Source: Hemileia vastatrix (lineage: Eukaryota; Basidiomycota; Pucciniomycetes; Pucciniales; Zaghouaniaceae). Taken from it: DNA of 64,000 nucleotides. A program made the position numbers and the translations under genes. Position 1 is the stretch's first letter; the number at the start of each line of letters is the position of its first letter. The DNA is taken from positions 7,211,001 through 7,275,000 of the forward strand of contig JASXTE010000008.1 of assembly GCA_030280995.1 (NCBI GenBank), written 5' to 3'. This document shows positions 34,361 through 46,060 of this stretch, piece after piece. Under the pieces are notes generated by a model. That model was not told where the DNA came from, made no database searches, and worked only from the letters and a program-made list of their open reading frames with translations.

Positions 34361-35601
34361 GGTAACTCAAAAATCTGCTTCGTCACAAAAGTCTCCTCGT
34401 AAAGCAAGGTTTACATAGAAAAAAAATCAGTGACTTTTTCTATTACTTACAACTGTTTTTACAGAATTGAAAACTATGTTTCAGCAAATATTTTATGGAA
34501 GTGAACTCTGTTCTTCGCCCGAAGAACAGAGTTCATCCTCCTATTTTCACATTCTGTTTGCACCAATCTCCAACATTTTCAATATTTTGACCAGGCATGT
34601 TTACATTCTTTTTTACTTATTTCTTCTACTTTTTAATCTTTTTTCTTGTTATGTGCCAGTTTCATAATGCCTCCCAGACATTCCAAATCTCAAAAGGTAA
34701 CTCAAAAATCTGCTTCGTCACAAAAGTCTCCTCGTAAAGCAAGGATTACATATAAAAAAAATCAGTGACTTTTTCTATTACTTACAACTGTTTTTACAGA
34801 ATTGAAAACTATGTTTCAGCTAATATTTTATGGAAGTGAACTCTGTTCTTCGCCCGAAGAACAGAGTTCATCCTCCTATTTTCACATTCTGTTTTCACCA
34901 ATCTCCATCCCTTTCAATTCTATCAACACATGCTTGTCTTCCCTCCCCATGCCTTTCGCTATCCTCCCAGCCCCATTGTATGCCATCCTCTTTTAAAGGT
35001 AACTCAAAAATCTGCTTCGTCACAAAAGTCTCCTCGTAAAGCAAGGATTACATATAAAAAAAATCAGTGACTTTTTCTATTACTTACAACTGTTTTTACA
35101 GAATTGAAAACTATGTTTCAGCTAATATTTTATGGAAGTGAACTCTGTTCTTCGCCTGAAGAACAGAGTTCATCCTCCTATTTTCACACTCTGTTTGCAC
35201 CAATCTCCATCCCTTTCAATTCTATCAACACATGCTTGTCTTCCCTCCCCATGCCTTTCGCTATCCTCCCAGACCCATTGTATGCCATCCTCTTTTAAAG
35301 GTAACTCAAAAATCTGCTTCGTCACAAAAGTCTCCTCATAAAGCAAGGATTACATATAAAAAAAATCAGTGACTTTTTCTATTACTTACAACTGTTTTTA
35401 CAGAATTGAAAACTATGTTTCAGCTAATATTTTATGGAAGTGAACTCTGTTCTTCGCCCGAAGAACAGAGTTCATCCTCCTATTTTCACACTCTGTTTGC
35501 ACCAATCTCCATCCCTTTCAATTCTATCAACACATGCTTGTCTTCCCTCCCCATGCCTTTCACTATCCTCCCAGCCCCATTGTATGCCATCCTCTTTTGA
35601 T
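34361..35601 (+). repeat. 302-bp tandem repeats in H2
   Basis: Copies start at 34361, 34696, 34998 and 35300 (ggtaactcaaaaatctgctt). The first is 335 bp and contains a second copy of upstream sequence; the others are 302 bp. Each unit has the end of a partner-gene exon, an acceptor-like tttttacag, and a 15-bp-arm hairpin GAACTCTGTTCTTCG/CGAAGAACAGAGTTC. A related single copy is in Harb3 at 46135-46320. Repeated short frames in the units are not conserved proteins. Confidence 0.9.
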
Positions 35602-35887
35602 CCCCATTTCACCCCTCTCAACCTCTCCCAGACCCTTTTCTTCATTTAAAATGCCTCGGAACCCTTAATCTTCCCTTCCAACTCTTTCCCAACCTTTGAG
35701 TGACTGAAAAAATATGCGTTTGCTGAAAATATGCGATTTCATGTTGAGTTGATGAAAGAAAACACAGAGAGAAAAAAAAATAAGACTTTAACAGCAAATT
35801 CAAAAACCAAAAAAATATGAAAAAAATTTTACCATTCTCAGTGAATAATACATGCAAATTGATAATTTGAAGAGAAAGAGAAAAAAA

Positions 35888-37147
35888 TTAAAATTGCGTT
35901 GAAAAATGTTGGAGTGTTATTGGAAGAATTTTCGCCCTTATACTAGTTGATTGAGAAATAGAAGTGTTGGATATAGTCGGAGGTGAATCAACTTGTTCAT
36001 CTTCATACAGCTCTAACCATTGATCTTTGAGGTCAGCAAGTAGGTTATGAAGTATAGTGCAACACAGAATCCAGTTGATCACCGCCTCCATTTCAGACTT
36101 ATTTCTAAGAGGACTTCTTAATTCCCTTAAACTAGAAAAACGGCCTTTCAAGATTCCAATAGAATGTTCAATACAGACTCTTGACTTTGCCAAATGATTG
36201 TTGAATTTGGCATTTTGACTGTCTTCTGAAGCTGCTCCCCGAAAAGCAGGAAGTACATACTTTCCATTCACATAAGCAGAATCTGCAAGAAGATACTGAT
36301 TTTCATCAAAGAATTTTTCAGGTTCATTTGAAATATGCATTCTTTGGAAGACGTAGGAGTCATGACATGAGCCAGGATAGCCAGCGAAGAATGATATAAA
36401 TTTTTTGTTTACGTCACATATAAGCTGAACGTTAATTGAATATCTATAAAGAAGATATATTTGTTTGTGTTAGTTTCAAGGAGGATGAAAGGAGTTAAAA
36501 ATAATCTACCTCTTTTTACGGTCAAAGTAATTGTTTCCACCTTGAGCAGGTTTCTGGCTCAAAGGAATAGTAGTACCATCAACAAAACCAATACATCCTG
36601 GAAAGCCCTCTGCTTGCATAACCTGAGATGATTCAAGTCGCTCTTCTTTTGTTGGCCAGGTGAGAAGTTGAGATTCCAAGGAGTTGATGGCAGTGATACA
36701 TCGTTTGGTATAAGTGTTAACTGAACCATACCCTAAATCAAAGACATTTTCTAAACGTTTCAAAGCGGCTCCATTACCATTTGAACCCAAACGACATAGT
36801 GTGATGGCCAATTGAATTGAAGGATGTCGTTGTTCTTTTTGAGAATTATTGTGAAATATGGGATGATCCTGAATAAGCTCAAGCAATTTAAGGAAACATT
36901 CCTGAGAAGTCCTGAACAGCTGTCTAAAACTGGGTGTAGATAGGTTAAGAAGTGTTTGGATGGTGTACTTGGTGGTATGAAGTACTTGAGGCTTTCTGGG
37001 AAGAAGGTAACGTTTCCTGGCCATTTTTGATAAAACGACAAAATCTTTTTCTAGATCAGAATCGGAATCAGAGTCCAAGAGCAGTTCAAGCGCCATGAAA
37101 GTCATTGCTTTATGTAATTTATCATGATTTGAGAGTGAGGAAGGCAT
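35888..37147 (-). CDS. PIF/Harbinger DDE transposase of H2
   Basis: Exons 37147-36510 and 36443-35888 with a 66-bp intron at the same codon as in H1; 397 residues. Motifs: GCIGFVDGTTIPL, YLLADSAYVNG and RVCIEHSIGILKGRF, giving the DDE triad. It is two residues shorter than H1 (one DS-type repeat fewer in the acidic stretch) and otherwise nearly identical. Start MPSSLSNHD. No stop or frameshift, so it may be functional and could also act on H1 and other copies with the same ends. Confidence 0.93.
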
Positions 37148-37458
37148 AACTCTTATATGATATGATATGAAGATGTAAGTGATGTACGATGTTTTGAGTT
37201 ATGAAGTGTTATTCTGCGGAGTGCTGCGTATGAATGGGATGATGCTGACAAATCAGTGAAATGGGACTTGATGGTGAAATCAGCACTTTTGGTTGAGAAA
37301 GTGCGGATTTGAGTGAAATAAGTGACTTATTTCATTTTGAAATCCACCAGTATTGGGGCTAGTGTGTTTTGGAAATCCGCACTTATTTAAGTGCGGATTT
37401 GGTCAAATTTAAGTGCGGATTTGTAAGTGCGGATTTGCCAGAACTGACACCCCCTAAT

Positions 37459-37657
37459 AGGTGGTATCAAAGTTAGAAATGTGTAATGATTTAAAAGGTA
37501 TTTCACAACACAAAAATAAAGCCAAAAACTTGACATTAATTCTCAGTAAAAAGGTGCTTTGGGGGCACAATATGGAATATTTAAGAAAATAATCATGGTT
37601 GATTTGGTGGAAAAAATAGGTATTTTGAAATGGAAGTTTCTAACATTGATACCCCCT
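37459..37657. mobile_element. Harbinger-type MITE, 199 bp, next to H2
   Basis: Ends AGGTGGTATCAAAGTTAGAAA and TTTCTAACATTGATACCCCCT, inverted repeats of about 20 bp. AAT precedes (37456-37458, shared with H2) and follows (37658-37660). The ends belong to the Harb3/Harb4 type (GGTATCAA) rather than the H1/H2 type (GGTGTCAG). No coding sequence. Confidence 0.85.
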
Positions 37658-37989
37658 AATATACTGCATATTTCATTGAATATGAGATTTATGTATACAT
37701 ATAAGCTTAGGTATGTCAATAATTACTTAATATCACTTAAGATAAATATATTCTGACTCCATTAAAACCTTAATAAGTATTATTAGGCTATCAATAAGTT
37801 ATTTAAACAACTATAAGTTATATAATTGTGTAATAATTATATATATATGGATTATAAAATTATATATAAGTGTTTTAAACTTATTTTTAAGATATAAGCT
37901 TAATGTATTTAAAGTTATCTTACTTTAAAAATAAAAATTACTCAGTCCTTGAGATTGCTAGGCTGTCACTCCCTCACTCTAAAAAAACA

Positions 37990-40121
37990 ATAAAAAAATG
38001 CTATGATTTTTTCTTTTTATATTTCTTTAGCAGAGTAGGAAGATTAGATATCTCCTTCCCAGGTATCCAAGAATCATATTCAGAAGATTTATTCTTTAAT
38101 CTCAATAAGTATTCTGTACCTTTTTCAGCAGTAACTATTCTGTCATTTAGAATCTCATCAATTTCTGCTGTCTCAGTGATTTCATTAGGGGTCTTCTTTG
38201 GTCTTCCCCTCCTTTGGGAAATAGATCACTATTGGATGTGTAAGGTTTCAAAAGAGATATTGGAAAAAAAGGATGTATTCTGTCATATAGAGAATACAAA
38301 AAAACTTCAACTGCATTATCACCAACAATTCTTCTGACAACAAATGGACCTACAAATAGGTCGTTTAATTTGTTGTTACCTTGTAAATTGAAGTGGACTG
38401 TAGAAATAAGTACTTCATCACCCTTTTTAAAAAATTATTTTTTATGGGATTTGTCCCATCTCTTCTTCTCACATTCAAAGGATTTTTCAATACATTTTAG
38501 AGTATGACTTCTGCAAAGTTATTCCATTTGAAGAAAAGATTTTACACCAGGATTTAAATCCAATTTAGGTATTTTATTATTGAGAATTTGAGCAGGAGTA
38601 TTTGGAACATATCCAAGCCAGAGCTCAAAAGGCTTTCACTGAGTAACAGAATGAACAGTGCTATTATAAGCAAATTCCAACCCAGGAAGTAGGGTAACCC
38701 AATCATGAGTAAATCTGTCATTGTCTTTGTACTCAAGGCCAAAGGCACTATACATTCTTATCTTGTCTTCTAAAGTCTGAATCATTCTTTATGCTAATCC
38801 ATAGGTTTTAAGGGTGATGGGAAGTAGAAAGTTTCAGATCACAACCACAAACATCCATCAGGGACATCCAAAATTCAGAAGTCAATTTAGGGTCCCTGTC
38901 AGAGATTATGGCTTTAGGAAAACCTGCAGTATTAAAAATACAAGACCACCATAAGAAGGCTAATTCTTTAGTGGATACATCCTTGTGGGTGGGGATAAAT
39001 TTACACATTTTTGTGAATCTATTCACAATAACCCAACAAGAGTTATAACTATCTTTCAGAGAAATCGGTAGTCCTGTTACAAATTCCATGTGAATTATCT
39101 GCCATGGTGCACCAGGAGACTCAATATGTTGCATTAATCCAGCTCTTTTACCAGTCAATTATTTTTTGCTTTTTGGCAAGAATCACAGGATTCAACATAT
39201 AGTTTAATTTCTTCAGACATATTAACCCACCAAGCACTGGTTTTAAATCTGATCATTGTTTTTTCAAGATCAAAATGTCCAGCCAATATGTCATCATGAC
39301 ATATTTTCAAGATGATTTCTTTCATAGAAGGAGGAATAACAATAAAAGTACTCAACTTTCTTCTATAATAGAGGTAGACTTCATCAATTGAAAATTTACC
39401 TTTTTCCAAAGCCTTCTGGTACTTTGGGGGAAGGGTTTTAATTAATTCTTGTATTGAAGCATACTTTGGATCATTTAATATGGTACATAACTTTTTTAAG
39501 TCAGTGTCTTTATCATATGAATCCAGAATAAGCTGTAATAGCTCTTCCTCTATGTCAACCACATATATCCAATGAATATGAATAATTTCATCTTCAGGAA
39601 CATATGCAGGATCTGAGTCATCATTTGTAAAAGGTAACCTTGATAAAATATCCACATTTGAGTGAAAAATACTAGCCCTATGAATTATTGTCATTCTCCC
39701 TTTATATTCTTGAAAAGCCAGTTGCCATATGAACATATGTCTGTTAGGTGTTTTCAAGTTTAGTAGGGATTTAACTGCCCTGCAGTCAGTTACAAGTTCA
39801 AATTTCTGGTCATCCAGGTAATAATGTAGCTTCTCAAGAGCCCACACTACTGCTAAACATTCCAGTTGAGTGGCACCATACTTCAATTCACTATTTCCCA
39901 AGGTTCTTGAAATATAAAAAATTACCACTTCTGATACTTTATCATTCATCACTTGTTTTTGATGGAGGGAAGCACCAAGACCAATACAACTGACTTCAGT
40001 GTATAAAACAAATGTTTGATTAAATTCAGGTAAAGCATTAATTGGTACTGACATCAAACAATGTTTCATAATGTCAAAAGCTCTTTTTCTTTCACTGTTC
40101 CAGACAAAAGCAACATCTTTC
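37990..40121 (-). pseudogene. G5 RNase H-integrase-chromodomain tail, broken
   Basis: In coding order: RNase H (LYTEVSCIGLG, the usual Asp of TDAS is Glu, near 39995), ATQLECLAVVWALEKLHY, TDCRAVKS, DILSRLPF; integrase HHCC (CHDDILAGHFDLEKT... CDSCQKAK); core with MEFVTGLP (Glu replaces the first catalytic Asp, near 39085), SDRDPKLTSEF and a damaged TLED region; chromodomain-like tail at about 38330-38000. Stops and frameshifts at several points, plus altered catalytic residues, make it inactive. Confidence 0.82.
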
Positions 40122-41510
40122 CTAGTCAGTTGGGTAAGGGGTAATGCTATGACTTGGTAATTTTAATATACTGTCTATAGTATCCACACATTCCCAAAAA
40201 CTCTGGATCTCCCTAACTGTGGTAGGAGCCTTCTCCTGTTGTATGGCTGCCACTTTGTTTTGGTCAACCCATATCTGTAACCCTGAGACAACATGGCAAA
40301 GCACTTTTAAGGAATGAAAACCAAATTTGCATTTCTTCACAGCTAGTGTCATATTTATCTCATCCATCTTATGGAGAGCTTTACACAGGTGGTTAAGTTG
40401 GTCCTCAAATGTTTTAGAGAATATAATGATATCATCAATATAAACCATCAGACATCCTTCAATTATTTCCTGATGGAATGTGTTACCCATAACTTTTTGA
40501 AAAACAGAATGGGCATTTTTAGGGAAAAATGGCATCCTAATATACTTATAAATACCCATATGAGTATCAATCATCATAAAAATCTGAGAGATCTTCTCAA
40601 CAGGTACCTGGTGATATCCTTTATTACCCTCCAAACAGCTGATATATTTAGCACCTTGAAGGGTAGCATGTATAGAGCTAATTATGGGTAAAGAATAGAT
40701 ATCATCAACAGTATAAGTGTTCAATACTCTATAATCACCACATAACATGGCCTTATCAATCTCATAAGAAATCAGGACAGGTGAGATAACACAATATTTA
40801 GGTGTTTCAACTACCTTTTCAATAATATTCATTTTTAAAAGGGTAGAGATATTATCTTCAATATCTTTTCTCTTTGTGGGAGAAGCTGGATAAGGCTTCT
40901 TTTTTAAACTAGGTAGTATTTCTGTCAATAGGAAAGATAATGAAAGCTTCTTTTCTTCTTTTACCAATCCTAATTCATGTGATCCATGAGTAAAGGCCAT
41001 AGGAAAAGATTTGATCAATTTAATGATTGAATCTTTATCCTCACCAGAAAGTTGTTCTCCAAGAGAAGCATTGTCAATTTCAGACACAAGGGCAGGCATT
41101 ACATTTGTAGATCATCCTTTATATTGAACTAAAGAATGACATGTGTTCAATCCTGGTATTAATAATTTCTTGGGGGAGGAAATTTTAAATTTTCTCTTCC
41201 CATTCATCCCCATTGTGAAGCATTTGTTTGAAGGTTCTAATTTTATTAAATATTTGGTTAAAATTTCATTTCCCACAATTAACCAACTACTCAAGTTATC
41301 ATTTTTCATGACAACAAAATCACATATAGCTCTTACAAAACCATGGTTATATTGGAAAAATACTGTGGCTTTGTATTTACTGATGAGGGACAAAACAGAG
41401 CCATAACCTCTCCAATTCTCAGAAATGATAGGCATATTTGATTTATAATATTGGTCCACTGAAGCAACTGGTTTTTCAGATACTACACTTCCTCCAGCTT
41501 AATAATCTAA
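40122..41510 (-). pseudogene. G5 protease end and reverse transcriptase
   Basis: The protease active site is lost: the position of DSGA reads Asp-Tyr-stop-Ala near 41505-41495. NWRGYGSVLSLIS follows. RT in 41099-40122: CGDYRVLN, EGNKGYHQVP (first Asp is Glu), MPFFPKNAHSVF (usual MPFGPKNAPSVF) and VYIDDIIIF with the catalytic Asp pair intact. The thumb ends in a frameshift. Related to G2, with independent mutations. Confidence 0.82.
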
Positions 41511-44010
41511 GACAACCTCAATGTTGTTTCCATTTATCAAGACTGTTGCCTTAAGAGTGGAAATAGTAACTGAGCTGTCCTCAAGGTTTTTTATGATCTC
41601 AAAATCCTCTACTGTAGATAAATCATTATTCTCAATATCAATATTATTTAAATAATGAATATCTTCTTCCAGAATTAATATCTCCTGGTGAGATTCATAT
41701 GAGATATTTCTGGCACAATCACTTGAAGTTTCATCCAGTGCTATTGTGTCATCAGCATGTTCCTCTGTCTGCTAAACAAGATGTATCTTCTTGTCAAAAA
41801 CATGGCCTTTCTGCCAGAGGTTACTGAATTTGAAGCATGTATTTTTTGCATACTTTTTTGGTGCAACAGGGGCAGAAGGTTTACCAACCTTTTCCACAGG
41901 TTTTTCTGGTAATTGGAGGTTTTCTCCTATGAATTTCTAGAAATGAATCTTCTAGCCTCATACTTGTTGTTAAGAAGGATCTCATTACAAGTATTAATGA
42001 AAGAAGGAAGGTTCCCTTAAGAACTCAGTCCTAGAAACTATTAAGTCTCTCATAGACATAGGTAATTTATAGAGGATCCTGTCCTTCCATAACTTAAACT
42101 CCATGTCTCGGTCCATTGGCCTTAATATTTTCATAAGTTTCATCAAGAACTAAATAGGTTTTTTAGTAGAAGAGCTATATCTGGTTTCTTCATATTGCCT
42201 TTGTTGAGCTAATCTAAACTTGGAACCACCAAATTGTGCTTTAATTAATTTTATCCAATCTTCATATGAGTAGTCATTTTTATCCAAGAAAACAGATTCA
42301 TAACACATTAGGGCTATATTGTTAAATAAAGAAATTAATTTTGACACAATTTCTTCATCTGGGAGTTTGTAAGAATTATTTAGGTTATCAATTCTGCAAA
42401 TGAACTGTTGCCAATAAGAGGAAGAGTCACCATTAAACGTTGGATACTGGTCAAGTTTTGGCCAATTCTTTAGATTTGAAGTAGTCTCCTTGCTACAATC
42501 TTGTTTCTGAGTGAGAAGGAGCTTTAAATTCTCCAATTGGGCAGTAATTTCATTGTTTAATCCTTCTGTGGATGATCCAGGTACATCATCAATTTTTGAT
42601 GGAAACTCAGTGATATCAACAGGTATTTCTGTAACTAATTTTTATTTGGATGAACTAGGAACAGGTAAAATCGGGGTATCCTGATCAACAGGTTCTTTCA
42701 AAGAAATGTCAGAAAACTTTTGATTATATAACAATGAATTCCATTTCTCCTCAATGGTTGTTAACCTAGTCTTTGCTCTTGGAATACTTGATAAATTCTC
42801 ATTGATGGTTGCAAAAGATAATTGATTTTTTTGTAAAGATTAATAATGGTTACCCAATCTTTTTAAGTTCATTTTATGTCCCTCTAGCTCCTGGCAACAG
42901 ATGGACACAGTATCTTTAAATTTAGACAGATCATTCTTGATATTTTTCCATAAAGCAACTTCCTTTTCATGAGTTACTTTGTAATGAAACAAATCATCAG
43001 AAGCTCTCTGTAACTCACTCCTCAATTCATGATAACCCTTTTCAGCTAACAAACTATTATATTTCTGAGTCAATTGCATTATGTTCATTATATGATTTTT
43101 TTAGCAACAATATCTCTCAAATACTTATTATTAATGTTGGCTACATCTGGAGTATTTCTCAATAGTGAAACAGAATAACTTTCCAGATTCTCATAAAACT
43201 CAGTATCAAGTGTCTCATCAATAACAGCCATATCCAGATTTAACAATGAGGTAGCAATTAAAACCAAATGATTAGATACATTAGAATATTGAGAAATTTG
43301 TCTACTATTCTCAGCCTCTACTGGTCTCACAGTCTCATCTCCTCTTCCAGAATTATCTAAAGGAACTGAATCAGTTACAAGAAATGGTACTTGAGATTCA
43401 ATAGAGGGGCTTACCATGACTTGTGAAAGAATTGGATGTGGTTGTTTATTCTCCATCTTCCTCCTGGGTAGGGATGATGAGGTGTTGGATTGAACGGATT
43501 TGTTCTTGAAGTACCTGCCTGAGGTACTTGTTGCTGTTTCTGTTGGGAAAGATAATTCTACTTGGTCTTCAGCCAATCCCACTACCACTTTGAGACTTCC
43601 AACTTTTCTTGTTGCTGGGGGGTGAGATGTGGAAGGGCTTTTGGAGGAGGAGGTTTATTCTTCTCTTGAAGAAAAGACTCTATGTCTCATACCTTGTCTT
43701 CTAGACAGTCTATTCTTGATGTCAGCTTCTTTATGTGAGTGGAGAGATTTTTGACCTGCTGATTAAGGGCATCTTTTTTATCTTGAAGAATTTGGGAAGC
43801 TCTTCTGAGGGGTTGATAGAAGGCTTTTGTTCCTGAGCGGTTGGCTCCAATAATATTTCCATCTCCTGCATTTCTAAATCCTGATTGGTCCAGTAATTTA
43901 TTAATTTGAGCCAGTTTTGTAGTCAAAGGAGAACTTACAGAAGAAGCTTCATCATAATCAATTAAATATAGTTCCTCATAATGGCCAGCAGAAGCACCTT
44001 GATCAGTCAT
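41511..44010 (-). pseudogene. G5 gag pseudogene
   Basis: Starts MTDQGASAGHYEELYLIDYD at 44010. The N-terminal part has a coiled coil (KDALNQQVKNLSTHIKKL), followed by a Ser/Pro-rich segment, another coiled region, the capsid motif SSYWQQFICRIDNLNNSYKL near 42420-42360 and a damaged zinc knuckle near 41840-41800 (CFKFSNLWQKGHVF-like, with the second and last Cys lost). Multiple stops and shifts. This is the only copy in the window showing the start of family 2 Gag. Confidence 0.8.
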
Positions 44011-44964
44011 AGTTGTAATTAACCTGAACTGAGAGAAAGAAATATTTAATCAGTCATTATTTTTACTTTATTCAAAGAAAAATAAGAGAAAAAAATATAT
44101 TATATAAGTAATTATCAGGAACTTTTAATCAACTGGAATAATTAAAATATAATGTTTATCAGGACAAAAAATCAACTAAAATAATAATCACAATTTTATT
44201 AATTTTAAGGTAGTTTTATAACCAGGATTTAAAATAAATCAACTGAAATAATAAATTAATTTAATAATTAGTAATATTTTGATAATTATCAGGAAGAGAA
44301 GTCAACTGAAAAATTATTTAATTACCAGGACTTATTGTCAACTAAAATAATTTAATTACCAGGACTTTATTTTCAACTGAAATAATTCTAATTACCAGGA
44401 CTTATTGTCAACTAAAATTATTTTAATATAATTTAATTAATATATAATATTATTAAATTTAACTGCCAGGAAAATTTGTCAAATGAAACAATAATATAAA
44501 TTTCTAATTATCAGGACAGAAGTAAACTGAAACAATTAAAAGAATAATATAATTAATTTAACTTTTATATCACTTCTAGGACAAAGAATAATATAGTTCT
44601 ATCTTTGTCAAGTAGGAAGAAAAAACTTGTTTTGCCAGACACCTCCCCCTGTAAAATGAGCAAGTTAATACCACTTTACAGAGTTCTGAGTAACAAAAGA
44701 TGTACGTGTGTAATGAAATTTGTCAAATGACTCACAATAGTAATCAATAATTACCAAAAATATATATGACTATTGTCAATATATGAACCTAATTTTTGGG
44801 GCGCGGTTCAATTCCCGGTTGCAGTAAAAAAGTAAGTCACGTGGCTGATGACATTTTTTGTCTTCGTTGTATACTCTTCCTGTTGGAACCTGGTTGTCAA
44901 TGGTCCCTCGGTTTCTGGCTTCAAGATATTGATGCACCGTCAACTATTTGGAAAGGGCCTCAAT
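44011..44964 (-). other. G5 leader region
   Basis: About 950 bp between the 5' LTR2 and the Gag start. The sequence just inside the LTR reads, on the minus strand, ATTGAGGCCCTTTCC, the likely primer-binding position. It does not start with TGG, so priming may not use a full tRNA 3' end. A Pol III box-B-like sequence (GGTTCAATTCC, 44807-44817) lies in it, without an A box. Confidence 0.55.
44110..44580 (-). repeat. Degenerate minisatellite in the G5 leader
   Basis: About nine imperfect copies of ATTAYCAGGAC..TCAACTRAAATAAT at 30-60-bp spacing, for example near 44115, 44158, 44285, 44325, 44355, 44393 and 44507. It lies in the untranslated leader. Confidence 0.75.
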
Positions 44965-45744
44965 TGTCAAGGGGTCTTTTATGTCTAGAAGGGTTTTAAT
45001 GGCGGTCTAATGGTAGTAACAGTGGAATTTTAGGATTTCAAGGTGTAGAGTACGTTTTTATATCTTTTTATTTGTTTTACTCCAATATAAGAGGTAAGAG
45101 ATCTTATTATTATTATAAATTAATGAGATAGTACTATGTAAATGTAATTACTAAAAAAAATAATAGATAGCAAAAAGTATTTAAATGTAAGTAATGGATG
45201 ATCAAAAACAACCAAAAGAGAGGCCTTTATATAGGCAAAGGAGAGACAGAGAACGGTAATGAAATTCTAAAAACAGTAGTATGAGTGAGAGAAAAAAGAA
45301 TATTCCAGAAGGAATATTTTCAAATAATAAATTTTTCTAAAAAGAAGGCGCCAAAAAAGGTGTATTTACAGAATATGACAGGAATAAATTAATTTATTTA
45401 ATATTTACTGTAAAGGTCAATTCTAAATAAGAAATTTGAATTTTTTTTATATATTTATTTTTATTTGAATATTAAATTTTTATTTTAATTCAAACTTTTA
45501 TTTTAATATAAATTTTTATTTCTTTCAACCTGTCATTGATCATGGTGGTAGAAAATAAAAATAAAAATATAAGGGACATTTTAATATTTAATTTTAATTA
45601 TTTATTAAATTTACCATTTTTTAATTAGTTAATTTATTATAGGTAATTTTAATGTAAATAAATTATAATTAAAATAATAAGGTGTGGCTTCATCCAGTAA
45701 ATATTTAATTATTTTACTGGGTAAGTCTAGCATCCTGGCTGACA
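44965..45744 (-). repeat. LTR2, 5' LTR of G5
   Basis: 780 bp; on the minus strand it runs from TGTCAGCCAGGATGC at 45744 to CCCCTTGACA at 44965. Its outer edge abuts Harb3 transposase sequence at 45745. Confidence 0.87.
45222..45233 (-). promoter_or_regulatory. Probable TATA box of G5 LTR2
   Basis: On the minus strand TATATAAAGGCC, in the same LTR context as 11743-11751. No expression evidence. Confidence 0.5.
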
Positions 45745-46060
45745 ACGATCCTGCTATTCAACTTGCTGTTGCACTATTTTGCTTTGGGTCAAATGGAATT
45801 GTTGCTGCTTTAAGACATTTGGAAAATTTCTATACCATATGATATGAGATTGTGATATTATATACCAAGTGATTTAGGATTTCTATTCTTTCTCTCAAGT
45901 CTCAAACACTTACTTGGCCAACTCCACAACAGCAACTTGAATCCTCTCAAGTAATGCAAGCTGAAGGTTTCCCTGGATGTGTAGGATTTGTTGATGGCAT
46001 GACTATACCTTTGAGTCAAAAGCTGGCTTATGATGGAACCCATTATCTTGATCACAATAG
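45745..46060 (+). pseudogene. Harb3 transposase fragment
   Basis: Homologous to the middle of the H1 transposase: AIQLAVALFCFGSNGIVAAL, LTWPTPQQQLESSQVMQAEG and GCVGFVDGMTIPLSQK with the first catalytic Asp. Two stops occur between these blocks. The N-terminus is cut by the retrotransposon at 45745; the second Asp and the Glu are absent. Clearly a different, more diverged family from H1/H2. Confidence 0.8.

Larger units (their letters stand above)
33961..37455 (-). mobile_element. H2: PIF/Harbinger transposon, 3495 bp, rearranged
   Basis: Same terminal repeats as H1 but inverted orientation; AAT on both sides (33958-33960, 37456-37458). Contains an intact transposase on the minus strand. The partner gene is reduced to its first 25-30 codons (MPPRHSKSQK at 34332) and tandem copies of a 302-bp segment; no oxygenase remains. 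The right end holds several AAGTGCGGATTT motifs within 180 bp. Confidence 0.92.
19361..37968 (-). mobile_element. G3: Ty3/gypsy chromovirus, family 1, split by H1 and H2
   Basis: Minus-strand element: 5' LTR1 (33096-37968, itself interrupted), leader, gag, protease, RT, RNase H, integrase, chromodomain-like tail and truncated 3' LTR1 (19361-20119, about 420 bp short). Harbinger H1 sits in the RNase H coding region. Removing H1 and one AAT restores an open reading across the site, which fixes the insertion exactly. The primer-binding region after the 5' LTR reads ATTGGGGGTCTTTCC; family 2 has ATTGAGGCCCTTTCC. Confidence 0.88.
33096..37968 (-). repeat. LTR1 between G5 and G3, interrupted by H2 and a MITE
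   Basis: LTR1 sequence in two blocks, 33096-33960 and 37658-37968, total about 1.17 kb. The intervening sequence is H2 (33961-37455) and a 199-bp MITE (37459-37657). Reading across with one AAT gives the uninterrupted LTR1 sequence seen at 19800-19830 (atacataatatactgca). It is the 5' LTR of G3 and also directly follows the polypurine tract of G5, so two elements share it. The outer end reads TGACAGCC instead of TGTCAGCC. Confidence 0.85.
37969..45744 (-). mobile_element. G5: Ty3/gypsy chromovirus, family 2, with family 1 LTR downstream
   Basis: 5' LTR2 at 44965-45744, leader with minisatellite, gag from 44010, protease, RT, RNase H, integrase, chromodomain-like tail and the family 2 polypurine tract (agagtgagggag). 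The sequence after the tract is LTR1, not LTR2. LTR1 and LTR2 share TGTCAGCC at their starts, so a recombination or template switch at that point is the simplest explanation. All coding parts are broken. Confidence 0.88.

Noticed and set aside
44798..44825. tRNA gene
   Set aside because: Only a T-loop/box-B-like segment (GGTTCAATTCC) is present; the stem pairs poorly and no A box, anticodon arm or acceptor partner is found.
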